This document shows positions 6,231 to 11,387 of a DNA stretch of 11,387 bases, one piece after another. A model generated the notes under the pieces. That model saw only the letters and a list, made by a program, of their open reading frames with translations. It had not been told where the DNA came from and made no database searches. A program made the translations under genes and the position numbers. Source of the stretch: DASVAL01 sp035649575. Lineage in GTDB: Bacteria > Planctomycetota > UBA1135 > UBA2386. How positions within the stretch are numbered: the first letter of the stretch is position 1; the number at the start of each line of letters is the position of its first letter. The DNA lies in NCBI GenBank assembly GCA_035649575.1, contig DASRJH010000211.1:1-11387 (forward strand). Reading direction: 5' to 3'.

Positions 6231-7723
6231 AGGCGTCGGTGGAAGCGCAGGAGCGTTGTCTCGAGCAGGCGCTGCGCGAGCAGCTCGGCGGTGAAGAAGT
6301 GTTCGACGTCGCGGCCGTGGTGCGGCAGCGCGCGGCGGAAGGGCAGTGGCCAGCCGAGGACGCGCGGCGCGAAGGGCCGCGGTGGCTCGTCGCGGCGGGC
6401 ATCGCCGCGGGACTCGCAGTCGCTGTCGGCACCGCGCTGCTCGCGCGTTCGCGCGCGACTCCCGAGACCGTGCCCGCGGCGTTGCCGCAGGATCCGGGGA
6501 AGCCCGCGCCGGGACTGCTGGCGCCCGAGTGGACCGTCGTGACCGAGGCGGCGGCGATCGGGAGCCTCGACAGCGCCTGCCGGGCGCTGCGCCTCCGCGC
6601 GTGGCCCGAGTCGCCTGAAGCCGGCGCGAAGGCCGGCGTCGCCGCAGCGCTCGACCGCACACCGCGGCTCGAGCGACTCGATCTCGACGCGTGCGATCGG
6701 CCGGGACCGCAGCTGACCGAAGCGGACTTCAAGCGCATCGGCGAGCAGATCTCGCTGCGCGAGCTGCGGCTCGGATTCCGCACGGAGATCGAACCCGGTT
6801 GGCTCGCGTCGCTCGCGGCACTGCCGAACCTGACGCGTCTCGTGCTGCCGCTCGTCGCGATCGGCGACGAGGGCGCTCGAGCACTCGCGCGGCTGCCGTC
6901 GCTGCAGGCGCTCGAGCTCGCGTTCGACGGCACGATCACCGACGCCGGTGTCGCGAGCCTCGCGACGGTGCCGGGCCTGCGCGAGCTGTCGCTGCGCGGC
7001 TGCGGTCGGCTCACTTCGTCGGGCCTGCGCGCGCTCGCGGCGTGCGTGCGGCTCGAGCACCTCGACCTGCGCTACTGCTGCGGCATCGGCGGCGGTGCGA
7101 GCGAGGACCTACCGCCCGCGGCGAGGAGCCGCATCGAGCAGATGCTGTCGGCCGAGCTCGTGCTCGCGAGCAAACCAGGCGGCGGCGCCGACGACGAGGT
7201 GTTGCGTGCGCTCGCGGCGCTGCCGGCGCTGCGCGAGCTGCTGCTGACGGGATGCCCGTCGATCACGGCGGCCGGCCTCGAGGCGCTGTCGTCGCGGCCG
7301 TTGCGTCGCCTCGCGGTGTCGATCCGTTCAGGCGATTGTTCCGCGGTGACGGCTGCGCTGCCGCCGACGCTCGAGAACCTGTCGCTCGCGTGGAGCAGCG
7401 CGTTCGACGAAGCGGCCGCCGACCCGCTCGGCAAACGCGTGCCGCAGCTGCAGAAGCTCGACCTGTTCCAGTGCACGTCGCTCGGCGACGCGGCGCTCGG
7501 GAAGGTGCTCGCCGGCACCGCGCTACGCGAGCTCGAGCTGCGTGGCTGCCGGTTGCTCACGGCTGCCTGCGTGCCGATGCTGCTCGCCGCGTCTCATCTC
7601 GAAGTGCTCGACGTGTCGGGCCAGGAATGGCTCGACGACGCGGTCGAGGCGAAGCTCAAGGCGATGCCGAAGATGCGCGACCTGCGCTGCAAGCGGCGCG
7701 GCGGTGGGATGCTGGCCAAGTGA
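6227..7723 (+). CDS. Membrane-anchored leucine-rich-repeat protein, putative sensor or regulator of the ECF sigma factor
   Basis: 498 residues. Residues 1-52 form a charged, helix-prone, probably cytoplasmic segment (ERCLEQALREQL, FDVAAVVRQRAAEGQWP). Residues 53-73 (WLVAAGIAAGLAVAVGTALLA) make one membrane helix followed by Arg, then a Pro/Ala linker to about residue 100. From about residue 145 to the end runs a leucine-rich-repeat array with Cys-type repeats of about 24-26 residues, for example LRELSLRGCGRLTSSGLRAL, LRELLLTGCPSITAAGLEAL and LRELELRGCRLLTAACVPML. An insert at about residues 284-322 interrupts the array after LDLRYCCGIGGG. The start is clear: ATGA overlap with the sigma gene and GGAGG (6217-6221) five bases ahead. 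No zinc-binding or classic anti-sigma motif is seen. Position and topology suggest it controls the sigma factor in response to an envelope or external ligand; that role is inference. Confidence 0.8.
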   Translation: MKASVEAQERCLEQALREQLGGEEVFDVAAVVRQRAAEGQWPAEDARREGPRWLVAAGIAAGLAVAVGTALLARSRATPETVPAALPQDPGKPAPGLLAPEWTVVTEAAAIGSLDSACRALRLRAWPESPEAGAKAGVAAALDRTPRLERLDLDACDRPGPQLTEADFKRIGEQISLRELRLGFRTEIEPGWLASLAALPNLTRLVLPLVAIGDEGARALARLPSLQALELAFDGTITDAGVASLATVPGLRELSLRGCGRLTSSGLRALAACVRLEHLDLRYCCGIGGGASEDLPPAARSRIEQMLSAELVLASKPGGGADDEVLRALAALPALRELLLTGCPSITAAGLEALSSRPLRRLAVSIRSGDCSAVTAALPPTLENLSLAWSSAFDEAAADPLGKRVPQLQKLDLFQCTSLGDAALGKVLAGTALRELELRGCRLLTAACVPMLLAASHLEVLDVSGQEWLDDAVEAKLKAMPKMRDLRCKRRGGGMLAK

Positions 7724-7810
7724 GCGGGCCGATGGCCGCGCGGCGGGCCGTCGAAGTGCGCGCGCGCCTGGCCAAGGCGCCACCCCGAGCCGACGCGAAA
7801 CCGCTATGGT

Positions 7811-7841
7811 GGCGGTGTTCCGCTCCTCGCACCGCCGGAGG
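7811..7841 (+). promoter_or_regulatory. Hairpin abutting a ribosome binding site ahead of a short ORF
   Basis: GGCGGTG (7811-7817) pairs perfectly with CACCGCC (7830-7836) across a 12-base loop. The ribosome binding site GGAGG (7837-7841) follows with no gap. A -10-like TATGGT lies at 7805-7810, but no good -35 was found. The hairpin may control access to the ribosome binding site or protect the 5' end; chance pairing is possible in G+C-rich DNA. Confidence 0.35.
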
Positions 7842-7844
7842 ACC

Positions 7845-7970
7845 ATGCTCGATCCCACTCGTCTTGTCGCAACGATCGCCGCCAGCTGCCTCGCCGCACA
7901 ACTCCTCGCTCAGGCGAAGCAGCTTGAATCGCCTGCGCGCGTTCCGCCGGTCCGCTTCGCGCGGCTGTGA
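7845..7970 (+). CDS. Short ORF with signal-peptide-like N-terminus
   Basis: 41 codons from ATG 7845, with GGAGG three bases ahead. The first 24 residues (MLDPTRLVATIAASCLAAQL, then LAQA) look like a signal peptide with a cleavage site before Gln, followed by only about 17 residues of basic, Pro-rich sequence ending VRFARL. It lies in the gap between the LRR gene and the metallopeptidase gene, 34 bases before the latter. The downstream protein also begins with a signal peptide ending in AQA. Possibilities are a small exported or leader peptide, or the stump of a truncated exported protein. I recognise no family. Apart from this ORF and the hairpin before it, the 7724-8004 stretch holds nothing I can name. 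Confidence 0.35.
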   Translation: MLDPTRLVATIAASCLAAQLLAQAKQLESPARVPPVRFARL

Positions 7971-7994
7971 GTTGCCCCCAACATCTCGTTTCGC

Positions 7995-7998
7995 AGGA
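7995..7998 (+). promoter_or_regulatory. Ribosome binding site of the metallopeptidase gene
   Basis: AGGA lies six bases before ATG 8005. The frame is open far upstream as a shadow of the LRR gene, so this site and the signal peptide directly behind it fix the start. Confidence 0.5.
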
Positions 7999-8004
7999 TC
8001 GTCG

Positions 8005-9414
8005 ATGCTGTCTCACTCCTTCTTCGCGCTCGCGAGACTAACGCTCGTCGCCGTCCTTGCAGCGCCCTCCTTGTGCGCGCAAGCGAGCAACCCTGAAGGC
8101 GGGCCGCGGAAGGCGATCAGCAAGAACCTTCCGGATCTGGGCCTCGTGATCACGCTGCCGGCGCAGCTCACCGACGTCACGTCTGGCGAGAAGCCGGGCA
8201 ACCAGAGCGGCGCCAGCTGGAAGGGGAAGCTGGGCGGCTGCGACGTCGAGATCGCGTTGTCCGTGCTCCCGAACACCGACTTCGGCTTCCTGGAGCCCGA
8301 GGACGTCAGCGATCATGCGCTCGAGCAGTTCAGGAGTCCCCCGGAGGGCACGGATCCGAGCTTCGCGTACGAGAAGAGCGAGCTGGTCAGCGGCAGCTTC
8401 GGCTGGGCTCCCTACGCCGCGCTGGGCTGGGGGCCGTTCCGCGTGCAAGACGGCACGAAGATGGTGGGCAAGTACTACACGCTCGGAGGGCTGCTCGAGA
8501 AGCACGGCTACTGCTTGGAGGTCGTCGCAAGGCCGGCACCGACCGATGCGGACGAAGCGGTGGTTCTCGAGTTCCTGAAGCGCGGCGTCGTCTACAACGG
8601 CAAGACGCGCGGCAGCCAGTGGACGGACGACGAGGCGAAGGCTCGGTGGCTGAAGGACGCGCCGCCGGCAACGCACAAGAAGCTCAAGAAGATCCTGCGC
8701 TCGAAGCACTACCTCGTCCTCACGAACTCGGACGGCGGGCAGCGTTTCGCCGACCGGATGGAGGAGTGCTACGCCGCGATTCAGAAGACCTACCCCTTCC
8801 CCGAAGTGGCTGGGCGCATGCTGATGCCCATCTTCCTGTTCCGCACGTCTGACGAGTATTTCGCGTTCTACGCCAAGGTGTTCGAAACCACGGTCGAGGA
8901 AGCGCGCGAGTCCGCCGGCGTGGCGAGCGGCGACTTCTACGCGACCTGGTTCGAGGCGGCCGGCGACACCGTTCACATCCACGAGGCGACGCACCAGATC
9001 TTCGACAATCGCCTGCGCCTGTCGGGCGGTGGTTCGTGGTTCCAGGAAGGAGTCGCCGAGTACATGGCCACCAAGCGGAACGACCGCAACGAAGCCGCCC
9101 GTGCGGTGAAGAACAAGAAGCACACGCCGCTCGCCGAGTTCATCCGCATCGAGGATCTCCTCGCCGCGGACCCATCGCGCGAGGACAAGAAGGGAGAGGA
9201 CAAAGCCGCGACCCACTACGCGCTCGCTGCGCTGCTGATCGAGTTCCTGCGCGAGAGCGAGTGGGGAAAGAACAAGTTCCAGGAGTGGGTGCACGCAATC
9301 GGGTACGTGCCGGACAACAACAGCATCGCGATCGAGCGCGCGACGCAGGCGGTCTACCATGCCAGCCTGTCGGAGCTGGAGATGCAGTGGATCGAGTACT
9401 GCAAGAAGCGCTAG
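8005..9414 (+). CDS. Exported DUF1570-like zinc metallopeptidase (gluzincin type)
   Basis: 469 residues with an N-terminal signal peptide (FFALARLTLVAVLAAPSLCA, cut before Gln), so exported. Residues about 30-200 form a domain I do not recognise (DLGLVITLPAQLTDV, SGSFGWAPYAALGWGPFRVQ). From about residue 225 (KKLKKILRSKHYLVLTNSDG) the pattern is that of DUF1570-like/peptidase MA proteins: surface helices, DEYFAFYAKVFE, then the zinc motif HIHEATHQIFDNR (His326, Glu327, His330), and 18 residues on WFQEGVAEYM, where Glu348 is the probable third zinc ligand. All catalytic residues expected of a gluzincin are present. A C-terminal helical part (THYALAALLIEFLRES) completes it. Substrate is unknown. 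DUF1570 proteins are abundant in Planctomycetota, which supports the proposed origin. It follows the sigma/LRR pair on the same strand after a 281-base gap, so co-regulation is possible but unproven. Confidence 0.75.
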   Translation: MLSHSFFALARLTLVAVLAAPSLCAQASNPEGGPRKAISKNLPDLGLVITLPAQLTDVTSGEKPGNQSGASWKGKLGGCDVEIALSVLPNTDFGFLEPEDVSDHALEQFRSPPEGTDPSFAYEKSELVSGSFGWAPYAALGWGPFRVQDGTKMVGKYYTLGGLLEKHGYCLEVVARPAPTDADEAVVLEFLKRGVVYNGKTRGSQWTDDEAKARWLKDAPPATHKKLKKILRSKHYLVLTNSDGGQRFADRMEECYAAIQKTYPFPEVAGRMLMPIFLFRTSDEYFAFYAKVFETTVEEARESAGVASGDFYATWFEAAGDTVHIHEATHQIFDNRLRLSGGGSWFQEGVAEYMATKRNDRNEAARAVKNKKHTPLAEFIRIEDLLAADPSREDKKGEDKAATHYALAALLIEFLRESEWGKNKFQEWVHAIGYVPDNNSIAIERATQAVYHASLSELEMQWIEYCKKR

Positions 9415-9491
9415 CCAGCCAAGACGCGCGCCGCGGTGAGGTGAGGCGGGGCCGTTCGTGCGGTCGTGCCGTCGAAGCGAACTGAGCGCCG

Positions 9492-9582
9492 TCAGGAGAC
9501 CGGCACGATGAGCGTGTCGACCAGCGGCCCGTGCGCGAGCAGGTCGTCGCGGATCCGCGCGGCCCGTGCGGCCGGAGCGCGT
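9492..9582 (-). other. Coding-like minus-strand tail behind the htrA stop, without a clear start
   Basis: Directly after the htrA stop, one frame on the same strand reads AARIRDDLLAHGPLVDTLIV and ends at the TGA complementary to 9492-9494. The open frame begins at a stop at 9612-9614; the only start-like codon is TTG 9602, with no ribosome binding site. Of 29 sense codons after the htrA stop, 27 end in G or C, which resembles real coding sequence here. It could be a gene remnant, a C-terminal extension lost to a frameshift in htrA, or chance. The rest of the 9415-9582 gap shows nothing I can support. Confidence 0.2.
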
Positions 9583-10746
9583 TCAGTTGCCGGCTTGGCC
9601 AAGCGCGACCGTCACGGTCTCGAGGCGTGGTGCGTTGGGCATACCACGGACGATGCGGACCGTGACCTTCTGGCCCGCGGTCTTGCCCTTCAAGGCGCGC
9701 GGGATCTCGTCGAACATCCTCACGGGCAGCTCGTCGATGGCCACGATGACGTCACCCCACTGCGTCACCGTGCCATTCTCCTCGACCGCGAACGGCCGCA
9801 GGCCGGCGGCCTCTGCGCCGAGGCCCGGCGTGACCTCGGTGAAGATCGCCCCGCGGCTGAATTCCGGCAGGTCGACGGGGCAGGTGCGGAACCCGGTCAT
9901 GTTGCCGATGCCGAGCCGCGGTGGGCCGGACGGCGCCGTGGTCTTGGCGGCTCCTTCGATGAGGCCCGGCACGACCTCGTTCACGGTGTCGACGGGCACG
10001 GCGAAGCCGATGCCAGCGCTGGCGCCGCTGGGCGAGTAGATCGCGGTCGTCACGCCGATCAGCAGGCCCGCCGAATCGAGCAGCGGTCCGCCCGAGTTGC
10101 CGGGGTTGATCGCGGCGTCCACCTGGATCAGACCAGAGAGGTTGTTGCGGTCGTTGGTCCGGATGTTCCGGTTCAAGGCGCTGACGATGCCGGTCGTCAT
10201 GGTCTGGTCGAAGCCGAACGGATTGCCGATCGCGATCGCGATCTGGCCGACGCGCAGGTTCTTCGACGAGCCGATCCTGATCGGCGGCAGCGACGAGACA
10301 TCGCCGCGCAGGCGCAGCACCGCGAGGTCGTAGTCCTTCGAGGCGTTGAGAACCTCGGCCGTGAACGAGCGATTGCCGATGGCGACGCGCACGTTTTGCG
10401 CCCCCTGCACCACGTGGTAGTTGGTCACCACGGTGCCGCGATCGTCCCAGACGAAGCCACTGCCTGCGCCGTCCTGCTGCGCCACACCGTTCCAGGTGCC
10501 GACCAGGCTCCGGGTCGTGATGTGCGCGACCGAGGGCGAGCAACGCTCGAACACTTCGATGAACGTCTGCTCGAGCGGCGCGAGCTCGCCGCGTGCCGTG
10601 ACCTCGCGCGCCTCGGCTCTCGGGGGCGGCGTCCACCAGCCGCCGCGGTCGAACAGCAGGAAGACGGCCAGGACGAACGCCGCGCCGGCGATCACCGTCG
10701 GCAGCGCACTCGACCGGCGGGCGTGGAAGGGTGCATAGGCAGTCAT
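9583..10746 (-). CDS. htrA: HtrA/Deg-family serine protease, membrane-anchored, one PDZ domain
   Basis: 387 residues. Residues 14-32 (ALPTVIAGAAFVLAVFLLF) form an uncleaved N-terminal anchor, placing the protease on the outer side of the inner membrane, as in DegS-type proteins. The trypsin-like domain (about 60-255) has an intact catalytic triad: His111 (TNYHVVQGA), Asp140 (DYDLAVLRL) and Ser218 (INPGNSGGPLLD); AIAIGNPFGF is also typical. A C-terminal region (about 275-380: GAIFTEVTPGLGAEAAGLRP, GDVIVAIDELPV) is a single PDZ domain for substrate recognition. Expected role is envelope protein quality control or regulated proteolysis. ATG 10746 has AGGAG (10757-10753) six bases ahead, within the palindrome AGGAGCTCCT. 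It begins 46 bases after the preceding gene on the same strand, so the two are probably co-transcribed. Confidence 0.92.
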   Translation of the reverse strand: MTAYAPFHARRSSALPTVIAGAAFVLAVFLLFDRGGWWTPPPRAEAREVTARGELAPLEQTFIEVFERCSPSVAHITTRSLVGTWNGVAQQDGAGSGFVWDDRGTVVTNYHVVQGAQNVRVAIGNRSFTAEVLNASKDYDLAVLRLRGDVSSLPPIRIGSSKNLRVGQIAIAIGNPFGFDQTMTTGIVSALNRNIRTNDRNNLSGLIQVDAAINPGNSGGPLLDSAGLLIGVTTAIYSPSGASAGIGFAVPVDTVNEVVPGLIEGAAKTTAPSGPPRLGIGNMTGFRTCPVDLPEFSRGAIFTEVTPGLGAEAAGLRPFAVEENGTVTQWGDVIVAIDELPVRMFDEIPRALKGKTAGQKVTVRIVRGMPNAPRLETVTVALGQAGN

Positions 10747-10792
10747 GAGGAGCTCCTGGACAAGGAGGCGCCTCTACGGCGCGCGACCATGT

Positions 10793-11387
10793 CTACACCG
10801 GATTTGGCCAGAGTTCACGCCAGTCGCCGGCCGAGGCGTCGGCTTGTGCCCGGAGCCGGACCAGGGCGTCGGGGTCGAGCTGCACCTGTTCGAGCGCGGT
10901 CCGCGCGAGGGCTTCGCCGCAGGCCTCTGCGATGCCTTCGTCGTGCAGCCCGTGGTAGCGGTAGATGTGCGCTGGCGTGCCGGACTTGCTGAACTTGACG
11001 ACGGCCTTCGCGACCTGCGGCACGCCGACGACGGAGCCGAGGTTGTCGAGCAGGCCGATCTCGCCGTCGTGCACCGACACGATCGGCACGCGCCGGCCCG
11101 CGAGGCCGATCGCGTCGCCAGGACCGAGCGGCGAGCCCGGATCCTTGCCGGCCCTGTCTCCACCAGAAGCGCGCAGGTGCAGGCGGCCGTTCACGGCGAG
11201 CGTCCGCGTGAGGTGCTCGTAGCCGTTGCTTCGCGCGAGCTCGCCGCACAGGAGGTCGGGCGAAGTGACGACGGTGACGTTCGCGTAGACGCCGCGGTCG
11301 AGCAGCATCTCCGCGGCGCGCACGGCCTCGGGCACGAGCGCGCCCATGACGAAGAGCTCGACGACGTTCTCGCCCGGCTCGTAGCCG
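10793..11387 (-). CDS. Pyruvate dehydrogenase E1-like/transketolase-type C-terminal domain (5' end outside window)
   Basis: The last 198 or so residues of a thiamine-diphosphate enzyme, open to the right edge; the ATG at 11347 is internal. The edge residues ENVVELFVMGALVPEAVRAA, then GVYANVTVVTSPDLL, match the start of a transketolase C-terminal domain in the form seen in homodimeric 2-oxoacid dehydrogenase E1 proteins (AceE). Later segments are VPIVSVHDGEIGLLDNLGSV and FSKSGTPAHIYRYHGLHDEG, the latter in the place of the E1 motif near the C-terminus. The thiamine-binding and pyrimidine-binding domains lie outside the window, so the substrate (pyruvate or another 2-oxoacid) cannot be settled. 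It ends 46 bases before htrA. No lipoyl domain or E2 gene is seen here. Confidence 0.7.
   Translation of the reverse strand, partial: GYEPGENVVELFVMGALVPEAVRAAEMLLDRGVYANVTVVTSPDLLCGELARSNGYEHLTRTLAVNGRLHLRASGGDRAGKDPGSPLGPGDAIGLAGRRVPIVSVHDGEIGLLDNLGSVVGVPQVAKAVVKFSKSGTPAHIYRYHGLHDEGIAEACGEALARTALEQVQLDPDALVRLRAQADASAGDWRELWPNPV

Noticed and set aside
6691..8004. Plus-strand open frame that would fuse about 440 residues to the metallopeptidase
   Set aside because: It overlaps the LRR gene in another frame and is Arg/Ala-rich. A signal peptide with ribosome binding site at ATG 8005 marks the true start.
9466..10992. 508-codon plus-strand open frame over the htrA region
   Set aside because: It is antisense to htrA, whose catalytic triad and PDZ domain are unmistakable; its composition is Arg/Asp/His-rich.

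Overview
The window is G+C-rich bacterial chromosome (roughly two thirds G+C by eye) with dense genes, frequent GTG starts and short gaps. No ribosomal marker is present, so the taxon is inferred. A secreted DUF1570-like metallopeptidase, and an ECF sigma factor coupled to a membrane-anchored leucine-rich-repeat protein, best fit Planctomycetota. I hold this with moderate confidence; other soil or aquatic G+C-rich phyla remain possible. No tRNA, rRNA, CRISPR array or insertion sequence was seen.

Layout, left to right. (1) The 3' three quarters of hutI (imidazolonepropionase, histidine catabolism) runs in from the left edge. (2) A 286-nt gap follows, holding an unusually AT-rich patch with a tandem 9-bp repeat. 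It leads into a type II toxin-antitoxin pair: a Phd/YefM-type antitoxin and a VapC-type PIN toxin overlapping by 4 nt. (3) An exported gamma-glutamyltransferase comes next. It converges on (4) a minus-strand RsuA/RluB-family pseudouridine synthase, and the two stop codons share a CTAG. (5) Divergent from the synthase is ftcD (glutamate formimidoyltransferase), whose substrate is the product of HutI. (6) An ECF sigma factor gene overlaps by ATGA a gene for a single-pass membrane protein with leucine-rich repeats. (7) A short signal-peptide-like ORF with its own ribosome binding site and 5' hairpin precedes an exported HExxH metallopeptidase. (8) On the minus strand, entering from the right edge, are the C-terminus of a pyruvate-dehydrogenase-E1-like (transketolase C-terminal) protein and a membrane-anchored HtrA-type serine protease, probably co-transcribed.

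How the parts fit together. HutI makes N-formimino-L-glutamate and FtcD transfers its formimino group to tetrahydrofolate, releasing glutamate. Two consecutive steps of histidine use therefore lie on one strand but about 3.7 kb apart, separated by the toxin-antitoxin pair, the transpeptidase and the pseudouridine synthase. The sigma factor/LRR pair is the most unusual part: the LRR protein sits where an anti-sigma factor normally would and has the right topology for one (short N-terminal segment, one membrane helix, large outer domain), but shows no recognisable anti-sigma domain. Two predicted envelope proteases (metallopeptidase and HtrA) lie just beyond it, though nothing in the sequence proves a functional link.
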